NCBI GenBank assembly: GCA_020346245.1
Contig: CP070778.1
Coordinates: 1,934,664-1,985,662 of the forward strand
DNA from: Flavobacteriaceae bacterium
GTDB taxonomy: Bacteria > Bacteroidota > Bacteroidia > Flavobacteriales > Flavobacteriaceae
Length of the DNA: 50,999 nucleotides
Direction: 5' to 3'
Shown in pieces: positions 7,121 to 16,269 of the stretch. The notes beneath the pieces are model-generated. The model was not told where the DNA came from and made no database searches. It saw only the letters and a program-made list of their open reading frames with translations. The translations under genes were made by a program, and so were the position numbers. Position 1 is the stretch's first letter. Each line of letters begins with the position of its first letter.

Positions 7121-8419
7121 ATGCAAAAAACAACAAAGGAGCTAATTGACGGACAGGCTTTATCAAAATTACAATATACAACCTTCTTTGTATGCTTTAT
7201 TATGAATATTCTGGACGGGATGGACGTCATGGTTATTTCCTATTGCGCGTCTGCCATAGCAACATCCTGGCAGGTAGGGCCGGAGGAGTTGGGCATTGTT
7301 TTTAGTTCGGGACTTGCAGGGATGATGATTGGGGCTATGTTTTTAGCACCTTTCGCAGATCAGATCGGAAGAAAGAGAATGATACTGATCAGTGCTTTTT
7401 TAATGGGTGCCAGCGTACTTATGACGGCCTGGTCACAAACCGTTACCCAGTTAATATTTTTACGGTTTTTAAGTGGCATAGGCATTGGAAGCATGCTTGC
7501 AAGTACAGCTTCACTGACGGCTGAATATGCACCGGATCGTAAAAAGGATTTTTGGGTCAGCTTTGTTTTGTCGGGTTATCCGGTTGGGGCAGTTTTAACC
7601 GGTATGGTATCGGCCAATGTTGTGCCCCATTATGGCTGGTCTATTATGTTCAAACTGGCCGGATTGGCTTCTTTTATCTGCTTGCCGCTTATCTATTTTT
7701 TATTGGCGGAGTCTATTTATTATTATCTAAAAAAGCAGCCGAAAGGGGCATTGCAACGTGTGAATATCATTTTGGGTAGAATGGAGCATGCTGCATTGGA
7801 CAAACTTCCGGAACCAGAGTTGAAATCTTCTGGAATTCCTGTAAACAAACTACTGAGTAAGGCATATAGTATGCCTACACTCCAGTTATGGACAGCCTTA
7901 TTCATGGCATTCGGGTGTTTGTACTTTCTAATAAGCTGGATACCAAAACTTACAGAGGCTATTGGTCTTTCAATGTCGTTGGCAATCTATGCCGGCACAG
8001 TTTTTAATATGGGGGCCTTTTTCGGGATCATTACCCAGGGCTATATTTCTTCTAGAATGGGATTGAAGAGGACCGTGGCATTATTTTTAGTCATAACAGG
8101 GGTTTTAATGGCCACTTTTAAGATGTTTATTGGGTCCGGTACCTTGCTCTTTGTAATTGGTTTGCTTGGGTTTACCCTTCAGGGCGGATTTGTTGGCTTA
8201 TATGTGGTGGCCGCAAGGATATATCCAACAGAATTCAGAACAACAGGACTGGGTTGGGCTATTGGTGTTGGAAGACTTGGAGGTGTTATTGGCCCAGCTC
8301 TAGGTGGTGTCCTTATAGGGATGGGGCTTTCGATGGCAGAGAATTTTATGATTTTTTCCATACCGGTAATACTAGCCGGTTTGATAACTTTTTACCTGGC
8401 TTCAACCAAGCTATCCTAA
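7121..8419 (+). CDS. MFS transporter, AAHS (aromatic acid:H+ symporter)-like
   Basis: The 432-residue protein has 12 predicted membrane helices. TM1 contains the DGMDVMV motif (residues 33-39), whose acidic DG.D pattern is characteristic of the aromatic acid:H+ symporter family (PcaK/BenK type). The loop between TM2 and TM3 has the MFS signature ADQIGRKR (about 84-91), and the TM8-TM9 loop has the mirrored SRMGLKR (about 308-314). Late in the protein IYPTEFRTTGLGWAIGVGR matches the C-terminal MFS motif of the same group. It likely imports an organic or aromatic acid with protons at the inner membrane. No catabolic gene is next to it. It is convergent with the TRAP transporter genes, so the two are separately transcribed. 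Confidence 0.82.
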   Translation: MQKTTKELIDGQALSKLQYTTFFVCFIMNILDGMDVMVISYCASAIATSWQVGPEELGIVFSSGLAGMMIGAMFLAPFADQIGRKRMILISAFLMGASVLMTAWSQTVTQLIFLRFLSGIGIGSMLASTASLTAEYAPDRKKDFWVSFVLSGYPVGAVLTGMVSANVVPHYGWSIMFKLAGLASFICLPLIYFLLAESIYYYLKKQPKGALQRVNIILGRMEHAALDKLPEPELKSSGIPVNKLLSKAYSMPTLQLWTALFMAFGCLYFLISWIPKLTEAIGLSMSLAIYAGTVFNMGAFFGIITQGYISSRMGLKRTVALFLVITGVLMATFKMFIGSGTLLFVIGLLGFTLQGGFVGLYVVAARIYPTEFRTTGLGWAIGVGRLGGVIGPALGGVLIGMGLSMAENFMIFSIPVILAGLITFYLASTKLS

Positions 8420-8564
8420 TTCAAAATTTATAGAGCGTTTCTTTTACTACAGGCAATTTCATTACTGTTTAATTGCAATGCAGCACTAATTAGAGCCCAA
8501 ATTCACTTTGTAGGATTGACATCTGTTCCTTTAAACCGGCTTTTTTATTATGAAAATGATTGCA

Positions 8565-9860
8565 CTACAAATCAAACAAACCAGGCAACCAAAGACTTAA
8601 CTGAGGGAGATAAGTAATAAGGAACAGGGCAATAATCATTACTACAAAAAGGGGGAGGAGCGGTTTAATTACTTTTTCGATAGTGGTATTGGCGATTCCA
8701 ACACCTACAAATAGTACAGAGCCTACCGGCGGTGTGCACAAACCAATGCATAGGTTTAAAATCATAATAATTCCAAAATGCACCGGATCCAGGCCAAGCT
8801 TTATTACCACAGGTAAAAATATAGGTGTGAATATAAGTACTGCGGGAGTCATGTCCATAAATATGCCCACAAACAGAAGCAAAAGATTTATGATAAGCAA
8901 TATGATTATTTTATTATCACTAATACTCAACAAACCGGTACTTATATCCTGAGGAATATTCTCAAAAGATAATGCCCACGACATGCTCATGGATGCCCCT
9001 ATCAATAACATTACAATGGCTGTTGTAGCAGATGAATCTAATAAGATCTGGGGTAGTTTCCCGAATGTAATTTCCTTATATATAAAACCAAGTATAACAC
9101 TATAAAGTACCGCGATAGCGGATGCTTCGGTAGCTGTAAATATACCTGTTACTATACCCCCTATGACCACCACCAGCATAAATAAGCTGGGAACAGCATC
9201 AATAAACGTTTTAATTATATTTTTGAATGTGCTTCGTTTTCCAACCTTATACCCTTTTTTTCTTGCCCAAAATGAGGCTACGATCATTAAAAATAGCCCT
9301 GTGAGTATTCCGGGAATATAACCTGCCAGGAATAAGGCGGCTATAGACGCACCACCGCTGGCTAAAGAATATACTATCAAAACATTGCTGGGAGGAATAA
9401 GGAGTCCGGTAGTAGCCGATGTTATATTCACCGCAGCACCAAATTCTTTGGAGTATCCATCTTTTTGCATTTCCGGACCTAATATACTGCCCATGGCAGA
9501 TGCCGATGCCATAGCAGAACCTGCAATAGCGCCCATTAGCATCGCTGAAATAATATTAATAAGAGCCAGGCCACCTGGCAAAGCACCAACTAATGTTTTT
9601 GCAAAGGCAATCAACCTGTGTGCAATACCTCCTTTGTTCATTAACTCACCGGAGAGTATAAAAAATGGAATAGCGAGGAGTGCAAAACTGTCTAATCCTG
9701 TTCCAATGCGTTGAGCGACCGTTGTAAAGGCAGGTAATGCAGGTATGGACACCAACATAGTAAGCAGTGCAGCTATTGTTATACTCCAGGCTACTGGAGT
9801 ACCTATTGCAAGTAAGCCTATAAAGCTAATGACCAAAACAAGAACAGGGATATACTCCAT
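8565..9860 (-). CDS. dctM: TRAP transporter large permease (DctM)
   Basis: The 431-residue, very hydrophobic protein has about 12 helices and is the full length of DctM, the membrane subunit that carries Na+-driven solute import. Family motifs include PFFILSGELMNKGGIA (about 65-80), GSAMASASAMGSILGP (115-130) and the IPPSNVLIVYSLASGG stretch (155-170). CIGLCTPPVGSVLFVG (about 372-387) is the mirrored motif of the second half. It is the last gene of a dctP-dctQ-dctM operon, 5 nt after dctQ. The substrate is set by DctP and is probably a C4-dicarboxylate or sugar acid. Confidence 0.95.
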   Translation of the reverse strand: MEYIPVLVLVISFIGLLAIGTPVAWSITIAALLTMLVSIPALPAFTTVAQRIGTGLDSFALLAIPFFILSGELMNKGGIAHRLIAFAKTLVGALPGGLALINIISAMLMGAIAGSAMASASAMGSILGPEMQKDGYSKEFGAAVNITSATTGLLIPPSNVLIVYSLASGGASIAALFLAGYIPGILTGLFLMIVASFWARKKGYKVGKRSTFKNIIKTFIDAVPSLFMLVVVIGGIVTGIFTATEASAIAVLYSVILGFIYKEITFGKLPQILLDSSATTAIVMLLIGASMSMSWALSFENIPQDISTGLLSISDNKIIILLIINLLLLFVGIFMDMTPAVLIFTPIFLPVVIKLGLDPVHFGIIMILNLCIGLCTPPVGSVLFVGVGIANTTIEKVIKPLLPLFVVMIIALFLITYLPQLSLWLPGLFDL

Positions 9861-9865
9861 TTGAC

Positions 9866-10324
9866 TTATTGATTTAAAATATCAGAAATTTTATAATATA
9901 TGATCAGTATTCCGCTTATAGGTATTACCATATATACTAAGGCCAAAGGGACTTGCAATGCTGGGGAATATTGATCGAGCACATAAGTAATATAGACCAA
10001 TCTGGAGCCACCAATAACCAAGGCAAACAAACAGAAAAGAATAATTAAAATGCGTACTACCAGTCTTAACTTTTTTTGAGATTTTGCACTTAGCCTGGAA
10101 GGAAGTACATCTATGGCAACATGCTTATTCCGGCCTGAAACGTATGCTGCACCAAGTATACCTATCCATATCATCAGGTATCTTGCGAGTTCATCGGTAA
10201 ATGAGCTGGGGGCTCCCAGGAAATATCTGCTAAATACCTGCCAAAGAACATTAATAACCATAATGCTCATTATGAGTATCAACAGCTTAGCCAGAATCTT
10301 ATCGATCTTTTTTCTTAGTTCCAT
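9866..10324 (-). CDS. dctQ: TRAP transporter small permease (DctQ)
   Basis: The 152-residue protein has four hydrophobic segments (about 11-31, 47-64, 88-108, 125-146), the usual DctQ arrangement. The first helix is followed by WQVFSRYFLGAPSSFTDELARYLMIWIG, a region shared by DctQ proteins: the FSRY-x-L-G and ELARY motifs are diagnostic. It pairs with DctM to form the membrane complex. The dctP stop codon is directly adjacent to its ATG (no spacer), so translation is probably coupled. Confidence 0.92.
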   Translation of the reverse strand: MELRKKIDKILAKLLILIMSIMVINVLWQVFSRYFLGAPSSFTDELARYLMIWIGILGAAYVSGRNKHVAIDVLPSRLSAKSQKKLRLVVRILIILFCLFALVIGGSRLVYITYVLDQYSPALQVPLALVYMVIPISGILIIYYKISDILNQ

Positions 10325-11302
10325 TTATTGAGTATCCTGAATCTTTTGTATTAATGCGTATAGTTCTTCATTCGTTTCGTACTGTTCGTAAATTCCCTTG
10401 ATCTTTTCCGAAAACAGGGTTTTATCTGGTCGAATAATCTCAACACCCGCCTGTTGCACTGCATTCAGGGCTTCTTCTTCTGATTGCAGCCATAATTTAC
10501 GCTGATAGGCTATAGATTTTTCTACAGCCTTCTTAAGCCATTCTTTTTCTTCTACAGTAAGCCTCTTCCATAGATGTGTTCCCGCGAGAAGCACATCGGG
10601 TAATACGGTATGCTCATCAAGTGTATAGTATTTGCAAACTTCATAATGACGTGATAAATAGAAACTTGGCGGGTTGTTTTCGGCACCGTCTACAACCCCT
10701 TGTTGCAAAGAAGTATATAGTTCACCCCAGGAAATAGGTGTGGGGGAGCCGCCCAAACTTTCCACCATATCAATTGCAGTAACACTTTCCATGACCCTTA
10801 TTTTAAGTCCGTCAAGGTCATCAGGGGAATTTATGGGCCTGTCTTTCGTATAAAAACTTCTGCTTCCGGCATCGTAATAACCTAAGCCTTTTAGCCAGTA
10901 CTTCTCCCCATCTGCTAATAACTGCCGGCCCACAGGTCCGTCTAATACTTTAAATGCATGAGCCCTGTCCCTGAAAAGAAAAGGTAGTCCCAGGACTTTC
11001 ATTTTTGGAGCAAAATTTTCAAGCACACCAACAGAAACTTTTGTCATGTCCAGACTTCCAATTTGTAAAAGCTCCAGACATTGGCGCTCTGTTCCTAGTT
11101 GCTGACTGGGATATATTTCGAGGCTGAGTTTGCCGCCTGAAAGTTTTTTTAGATCCACTCCCATTTTAACCATAGCCTTGTGAACGGAGTGGTTTACATC
11201 CAGCCCATGGGCTAATTTAATGGTCTTCGTTTTCTCCAATTGATCGCAACTAAATATCCCTGTAATTATTAAAAGAAAATATGGAAGAGTCCTAAAGCGC
11301 AT
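10325..11302 (-). CDS. dctP: TRAP transporter substrate-binding lipoprotein (DctP)
   Basis: The 325-residue periplasmic receptor captures the solute and delivers it to DctQM. I place the start at the ATG at 11302 because it gives a clean lipoprotein signal, MRFRTLPYFLLIITGIFSC with Cys19. The longer frame to 11338 adds 12 polar residues before the signal. Family motifs follow: the N-terminal IKLAHGLDVNHSVHKA, LEIYPSQQLGTERQCLELLQ, the conserved MKVLGLPFLFRDRAHAFKV, and IRVMESVTAIDMVESLGGSPTP, with the carboxylate-binding Arg near R165. WGELYTSLQQGVVDGAENNP is the hinge motif. A lipid anchor rather than a soluble receptor is common in Bacteroidota. First gene of the dctPQM operon. Confidence 0.93.
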   Translation of the reverse strand: MRFRTLPYFLLIITGIFSCDQLEKTKTIKLAHGLDVNHSVHKAMVKMGVDLKKLSGGKLSLEIYPSQQLGTERQCLELLQIGSLDMTKVSVGVLENFAPKMKVLGLPFLFRDRAHAFKVLDGPVGRQLLADGEKYWLKGLGYYDAGSRSFYTKDRPINSPDDLDGLKIRVMESVTAIDMVESLGGSPTPISWGELYTSLQQGVVDGAENNPPSFYLSRHYEVCKYYTLDEHTVLPDVLLAGTHLWKRLTVEEKEWLKKAVEKSIAYQRKLWLQSEEEALNAVQQAGVEIIRPDKTLFSEKIKGIYEQYETNEELYALIQKIQDTQ

Positions 11303-11651
11303 TAAATCTTCTTTAAAGTTTCTATTTGCAATATACACAAGTAGACCATTATTAACAGGAATAATTTGTCCTGAAAGATTATTGAAATGAATGTTTGTTG
11401 AATCCAGGTTCCAATTACCTATTTGGAATTAAGGCCAAACTACCTTGGATTCAGAGTTAGAAGTTCAACATTACAGGTATATGGAAAGTAAATGGTACGA
11501 ATTTATTTATAACAACCCTTTTGTTGAATATCACTTTGATCCTAAGTTGATAAAATGATATCCAGCAAATAAATTCAATACGAAGAATCTAATAGCGTAA
11601 ATAGAAGAAGTTAAGGGGGCAAGATTGGGAAAAATCGGATTTGTGTCTTTT
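11303..11651. other. Intergenic region upstream of dctP, no supported gene
   Basis: I see no convincing gene, hairpin or promoter here. On the plus strand a frame is open from 11433 to the stop at 11556-11558 and includes an ATG at 11481. Its translation has ordinary protein composition (for example SKWYEFIYNNPF), so it might be a decayed coding fragment, but it is too short to assign. Confidence 0.4.
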
Positions 11652-11780
11652 CTAAAAGAAGCCCAGACCTGCCAAAATAAGACAAATCACAACTGAGGCA
11701 AGAATTAAGACCAAAACCACTACCATTATGCTTAAGAACCCGTTAAGGAGCTTTGTGCCAAATGTTAATTGATCTTCCAT
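11652..11780 (-). CDS. Small single-span membrane protein (42 aa)
   Basis: An ATG-started frame of 42 residues. A polar N-terminus (MEDQLTFGTKLLNG) is followed by an almost unbroken hydrophobic segment of about 25 residues (17-42) ending GLGFF at the stop. The composition is that of a single transmembrane helix with a cytoplasmic N-terminus, and not of random AT-rich translation. It stands alone in a gap between dctP and the sugar porter gene, transcribed in the same direction as both. I do not recognise a family. Many bacterial membrane peptides of this size modulate transporters or sensor proteins, but that is inference only. Confidence 0.5.
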   Translation of the reverse strand: MEDQLTFGTKLLNGFLSIMVVVLVLILASVVICLILAGLGFF

Positions 11781-11920
11781 AATTCATATAATTTCCTACA
11801 ATGTACATATTTATGAGAATAAAAATACATTTGTAATACTATAATTCGACTAAAAGTCTATAAAAATGGGCCTTATTGAGATGTAATACCGGAATTTTCG
11901 GTAAAAGGGAGTTTCCTTTT

Positions 11921-13273
11921 TCAGGAATTTTTATCCGGGCTCAGCTTTTTTTCTAATTCTTCAAGGGAAATTCCTTTGGTCTCAGGCATCATAAATATTA
12001 CAAACAACAATTGCAATACCATCATAAATGCAAAGAATATAAATATTGGCCAGGGGTTGTCCTTAAAAATCCCATTATTGGCATCCAGGAATATTGGAGT
12101 AAGGAGTGTGATTAAAGCGGCAAATACCCAATGTGTACCGGTACCCCATGACTGGCCAAATGCCCTTACCTTATTTGGAAAAATCTCTGAGATAAAAACC
12201 CATATAACAGCACCCTGCCCGATAGCATGTGAGGCGATAAAAATCAGAATAAAAACAAGAAGTATGGTTGAATCGACTCCACTGTAAAAACACCAGCCCA
12301 CCATTGCCAGACTTATGATATAACCAATAGAGCCTATTTTCATTAATTCGCGTCTTCCCACTTTATCAATTAATTGTATCCCTACAAGGGTAAAGATTAA
12401 ATTGACAATACCTATGGAAATAGAGCTGAACAAAGATTCCTTGGCGGCCAATCCTGCCCTTTCCAAGATTTCGGGTGCGTAATAAAGCACAAAATTAATC
12501 CCGGACAACTGATTGAAAAAAGCTATTAAAAAAGCAAGTATAAGTGGTTTTTTGTATTTACTTGTAAAGAGTTTTTCTTTTACATCTTTAGTTTTAAATG
12601 AATTCTTTATTTCTTCAAGTTTTAGCTTTGCATGTTCCTTATTTGAAAGAAATTCCAATACTTTTAGCGCCCTTGTATTATCCTGTTTTTTTATCACCAA
12701 CCAACGCGGGCTATTGGGAATCTTCAGAACCATAATACTGTATATTAAAGCAGGAATGGCCTCTACCCCAAGCATCCAGCGCCAGTCATTGGCACCATCG
12801 AATCCTTTGAGCAAATAATTAGAAATAAAGGCTATAAAAATACCAAAGACTATATTAAATTGATACAGAGCTACTAATTGCCCCCGATTTTTTGATGATG
12901 AAATCTCTGAAACATAAATTGGAGCAGCAACAGAGGAAGCACCTACGCCCAAACCTCCAATGAATCGGAAGAATGAAAACATATAGGGGTCAACAGCCAA
13001 AGCAGATCCCATGGCAGATACAAAATATAAAACACCAATCCAGAATAAGGTTTTTTTCCGACCGAACAGATCGCATGGTATACCTCCAAAAAGGGAGCCT
13101 AATACCGTACCCCACAAAGCCATAGACATTATAAAAGTTCCATGGAACCAAGGTGAAGTGTTCCACAATTCTTTAATAGGCAAATTGGCACCACTAATTA
13201 CAACGGTATCAAAACCAAATAAAAAACCTGCCAATGCAGCGGTTAATGATATTCTGAAAATCCTTTTGTCCAT
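11921..13273 (-). CDS. Sugar porter family MFS transporter (XylE/GLUT-like)
   Basis: The 450-residue, 12-helix transporter shows the full set of sugar porter signatures: GGIPCDLFGRKK between TM2 and TM3, PIYVSEISSSKNRGQL after TM4, PNSPRWLV (the PESPRWL motif) before the central loop, QLSGINFVLYYAP in TM7 (sugar contact), FISEIFPNKVRAFGQS after TM10 and PETKG at the C-terminus. It should take up a hexose or pentose by proton symport at the inner membrane. The sugar cannot be deduced. No catabolic enzyme gene is adjacent. Confidence 0.92.
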   Translation of the reverse strand: MDKRIFRISLTAALAGFLFGFDTVVISGANLPIKELWNTSPWFHGTFIMSMALWGTVLGSLFGGIPCDLFGRKKTLFWIGVLYFVSAMGSALAVDPYMFSFFRFIGGLGVGASSVAAPIYVSEISSSKNRGQLVALYQFNIVFGIFIAFISNYLLKGFDGANDWRWMLGVEAIPALIYSIMVLKIPNSPRWLVIKKQDNTRALKVLEFLSNKEHAKLKLEEIKNSFKTKDVKEKLFTSKYKKPLILAFLIAFFNQLSGINFVLYYAPEILERAGLAAKESLFSSISIGIVNLIFTLVGIQLIDKVGRRELMKIGSIGYIISLAMVGWCFYSGVDSTILLVFILIFIASHAIGQGAVIWVFISEIFPNKVRAFGQSWGTGTHWVFAALITLLTPIFLDANNGIFKDNPWPIFIFFAFMMVLQLLFVIFMMPETKGISLEELEKKLSPDKNS

Positions 13274-13335
13274 GGTTTGCTGGTTTTGGTAAATCTAGCA
13301 AAAAAAAGGAAGAGAATATAAAATAGAAATAGAAG

Positions 13336-13599
13336 TCAGGCAGTCTTTGGTTTCAAAGAATCTAAAATACTGCTATTTTTCTTTTTTTCGATAGCCCTGT
13401 CTAATTGTTCTTTTGTAGGTTGTATGGTGCGGGGATCCTCTTTTAAATCCCGATCTTTCTTATTGTCAAAATTACGTTCAGAATTGGGCACGATCTTCTG
13501 ATTCTTACCGGGCTTATTAACTTCTGCTGCCCTATCCTTGCACGATATTGAACAAAGTAAAAGACATAACAATAAGGTATGAAAAGGGGCAAATTTCAT
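13336..13599 (-). CDS. Small charged lipoprotein (87 aa), unknown function
   Basis: I start at the ATG at 13599, because it gives a lipoprotein signal (MKFAPFHTLLLCLLLCSISC, Cys20). The longer frame to 13668 would add 23 polar residues in front. After the Cys the protein is short, very hydrophilic and rich in Lys, Asp, Glu and Pro, with no recognisable domain (for example RNFDNKKDRDLKEDPRT). It is probably anchored in the outer or inner membrane facing the periplasm. It lies between the sugar porter and kdtA, same strand as both, but spacing of 124 nt to kdtA gives no operon evidence. Confidence 0.55.
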   Translation of the reverse strand: MKFAPFHTLLLCLLLCSISCKDRAAEVNKPGKNQKIVPNSERNFDNKKDRDLKEDPRTIQPTKEQLDRAIEKKKNSSILDSLKPKTA

Positions 13600-13723
13600 C
13601 AGATCTGTTTTAGGTTTATTGGTAAAAGATGTGACAGTGTAGAAAAAGTTCAACTTTCTTTTGAACAAAAATTCTGCAACCGGAATTACTTTATCATAAT
13701 TCTAACTAATCAACAAAGAATAG

Positions 13724-14962
13724 CTACAATAATGTACGTATATGATTCATTACCTGGATGCTTGCTCCTTTATTATTGTTGATGTAGGAGGTATTTATGG
13801 AACCGGTTTCAGTTCTGAAATCGGAATCTAGAAAAAATTTGTCCGCCAGGTTTGTAAACTCCACGCTATCGCGAACTGAAAAAATTCCCCTAAGTTTAAC
13901 CAATTCTTCAGCTTCTTTAAATCCGGTATAATTTGGACCAATAATGACAGGTATTCCAAATACAGCAGGTTCCAGGGTATTGTGAAGCCCACCTGTTGCG
14001 AAAGCCCCTCCTACGTAAGCAATATCTGCATAACTGTAAATTTTGGTCAATAGTCCGATAGTATCTACAACTACAACTTCAGTGTCTCCCAAAGAGTTTT
14101 CTGAAATCTCCGATAATAAAACCGTTCGCTTTTTTAGTTGTTTCTGAAGGCGTGCTATTTCTTTGGGAACGATATTATGAGGAGCAATTACGTATTTCAT
14201 ATTATGGGAAGAGGCATTAATATATGCCACTAATAGCTCATCATCTTCAGGCCATGTGCTGCCCATTACAAAACAAGGGTTGTTTTTGGTAAAAATATCC
14301 ATAAATTCCAGCGTATTGTTTTGCTGTAGAATTTCAGAAACCCGGTCAAATCGTGTATCACCTGTTATAGTGGTGTTATTCAGACCAATAGAATACAATA
14401 ATTTTTCCGATTCGGGATCCTGGATAAAGAAATGTGAGAATTTTTCTAATGCCTTTCTCATAAATCCGCCATACCATTTAAAATAGATCTGATCATTCTT
14501 AAAAATTGCTGAAATAAGCAGTATGGGAATGCCATTGTTTTGAAGTTCCTTTAACATATTTGGCCAGATTTCATATTTTATGAAAATAGCTATTTTAGGC
14601 CGCAGTAATTTAATAAACCTCTTAACATTGTATGAAGTGTCCAAAGGGAGATAAGTTACCAAATCGCTTGTTTTACTTTGCTTTATTACTTCATAGCCGG
14701 ATGGAGAAAAAAATGAGACTACAATTTTAAAAGTAGGGTATTCCGTTTTTAGCTTTTCCACAATAGGTAAGCCCTGTTCATATTCTCCAAGAGAGGCAGC
14801 GTGTATCCATATAGTAGAATCATTGGCTGTGATATGTTTTTTTAATTCTATGAAAACACTTTTTCGTCCCTTGACAAAAAGCTTGACTTTAGCACTGAAT
14901 AATGCAATTACTGGTAAGAAGAAGGAGGTAATATGTATTGCTAACTTATATAGGATATACAC
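13724..14962 (-). CDS. kdtA: 3-deoxy-D-manno-octulosonic acid (KDO) transferase
   Basis: KdtA/WaaA is the inner-membrane-associated GT30 glycosyltransferase that moves KDO from CMP-KDO to lipid IVA in lipopolysaccharide core synthesis. I start at GTG 14962 (412 residues), so the protein opens VYILYKLAIHI and continues to KLFVKGRK, as in flavobacterial relatives. The open frame extends to a TTG at 15001 with no better start. Motifs: WIHAASLGEYEQGLPI with the catalytic Glu of the family, VVSFFSPSGYEV, IFIKYEIWPN, GDTRFDRV, and the GT-B C-terminal AYVGGAFATGGLHNTLEPA that binds the nucleotide. It is divergent from the DegT aminotransferase gene, which starts 95 nt away. Confidence 0.92.
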   Translation of the reverse strand: MYILYKLAIHITSFFLPVIALFSAKVKLFVKGRKSVFIELKKHITANDSTIWIHAASLGEYEQGLPIVEKLKTEYPTFKIVVSFFSPSGYEVIKQSKTSDLVTYLPLDTSYNVKRFIKLLRPKIAIFIKYEIWPNMLKELQNNGIPILLISAIFKNDQIYFKWYGGFMRKALEKFSHFFIQDPESEKLLYSIGLNNTTITGDTRFDRVSEILQQNNTLEFMDIFTKNNPCFVMGSTWPEDDELLVAYINASSHNMKYVIAPHNIVPKEIARLQKQLKKRTVLLSEISENSLGDTEVVVVDTIGLLTKIYSYADIAYVGGAFATGGLHNTLEPAVFGIPVIIGPNYTGFKEAEELVKLRGIFSVRDSVEFTNLADKFFLDSDFRTETGSINTSYINNNKGASIQVMNHIRTLL

Positions 14963-15056
14963 GTACTGAGAATTTGCAGCTAAAATACGCTTCTTTGTCA
15001 AATTTCATTGGCAGGGGTTCCTTATTTTTGTAATATTGTTCACTTAACAAGCACTT

Positions 15057-16211
15057 ATGAAAAAGCTACAAATGGTTGATCTTATAGGTCAGTACCAGGG
15101 TATTAAAAAGCAGGTTGATGAGTCCATAACACAGATATTAAATTCTGCAACTTTCATAAACGGACCTGAGGTGCATTCCTTTCAAAAAGAGTTGGAAGAT
15201 TATTTACAGGTAAAGCATGTAATTCCTTGTGCAAATGGTACGGACGCCCTGCAAATTGCTATGATGGGCCTGGGGCTTCAGCCGGGAGATGAGGTTATTA
15301 CAGCAGATTTTACTTTTGCGGCTACGGTTGAAGTAATTGCTTTATTAAGGTTAACGCCGGTGTTGGTGGATGTAGAACCCGACACTTTCAATATAGATCC
15401 AATTGCCATTGAAAAGGCAATAACTTCAAAAACCAAGGCTATTGTGCCTGTTCACCTTTTTGGTCAGTGTGCCAATATGGAGGCCATCATGGATATTGCT
15501 GAAAAACATAACCTTTTTGTTATTGAAGATAATGCCCAGGCCATTGGTGCCAATTACACTTATAAGAATGGGAAAAAGAAAAAAGCCGGTACAATTAGCC
15601 ATGTGGCCTCTACCTCTTTTTTTCCATCCAAAAATCTTGGTTGCTACGGAGATGGGGGGGCAATATTTACAGACGATGACAAACTGGCTCATACAATAAG
15701 AGGAATTGTTAATCACGGAATGTATACACGTTACCATCATGATGTTGTTGGAGTGAATTCCAGATTAGATACTATCCAGGCAGCCGTGTTAAGCGCCAAA
15801 CTGCCACATCTTGACGAATATTGCAGCAGGCGAAGAGAGGCTGCCCGCAAATATATGAACGCATTACGGGGGCACGATTTTATTATTTTGCCTAAAACAG
15901 GGATAGCTTGTTCCGGCTTTTGTGAAGACTGTGATTGTCATGTATTCCATCAATTTACAATTCGGATTATGAATGGTAAAAGAGATGAACTGGCTGCGCA
16001 TTTGGCAGAAAACAATATCCCTTTTGGCATTTATTACCCAATTCCATTGCATAAACAGAAAGCTTATGTGGATCCACGATACAAGGAATCTGATTTTCCC
16101 GTGACCAATGAGCTTATCAACGAAGTAATATCACTTCCTATGCACACGGAATTGGAGGATGACCAAATCTTATTTATCACTGATACCATAATTCAGTTTT
16201 TAAAAGATTAG
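15057..16211 (+). CDS. DegT/DnrJ/EryC1/StrS family PLP-dependent aminotransferase
   Basis: The 384-residue sugar aminotransferase forms amino sugars by transferring an amino group to a nucleotide-bound keto sugar. The PLP lysine is K192 in FFPSKNLG, with D158 in EDNAQ contacting the pyridine ring, and ANGTDALQIA (about 59-68) binds the phosphate. The N-terminal VDLIGQYQGIKKQVDESI is typical of WlbC/PseC/WecE-like members. An unusual cysteine cluster, CSGFCEDCDCH, places C285, C289, C292 and C294 in a loop before the conserved HVFHQFTIRI segment. The gene is followed 58 nt later by galE in the same direction, and kdtA is divergent, so the context is cell-surface polysaccharide or LPS sugars. 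A TATTTTTG element at 15023-15030 may be its -7 box. Confidence 0.9.
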   Translation: MKKLQMVDLIGQYQGIKKQVDESITQILNSATFINGPEVHSFQKELEDYLQVKHVIPCANGTDALQIAMMGLGLQPGDEVITADFTFAATVEVIALLRLTPVLVDVEPDTFNIDPIAIEKAITSKTKAIVPVHLFGQCANMEAIMDIAEKHNLFVIEDNAQAIGANYTYKNGKKKKAGTISHVASTSFFPSKNLGCYGDGGAIFTDDDKLAHTIRGIVNHGMYTRYHHDVVGVNSRLDTIQAAVLSAKLPHLDEYCSRRREAARKYMNALRGHDFIILPKTGIACSGFCEDCDCHVFHQFTIRIMNGKRDELAAHLAENNIPFGIYYPIPLHKQKAYVDPRYKESDFPVTNELINEVISLPMHTELEDDQILFITDTIIQFLKD

Positions 16212-16269
16212 TTTTTTGATGGGTGGTAACCACCAAATTGAATATTCATTTTAGATTAAAACAATATTT

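Noticed and set aside
11921..13273. Possibility that the sugar porter is fused to or part of the TRAP operon
   Set aside because: The gap from the sugar porter to dctP is more than 600 nt and contains a separate small frame, so a shared transcript is not supported.
14962..15001. Using the TTG at 15001 as the kdtA start
   Set aside because: The extra 13 residues do not resemble KdtA N-termini, and GTG at 14962 fits the usual start of the family better; the choice is nonetheless not proved.
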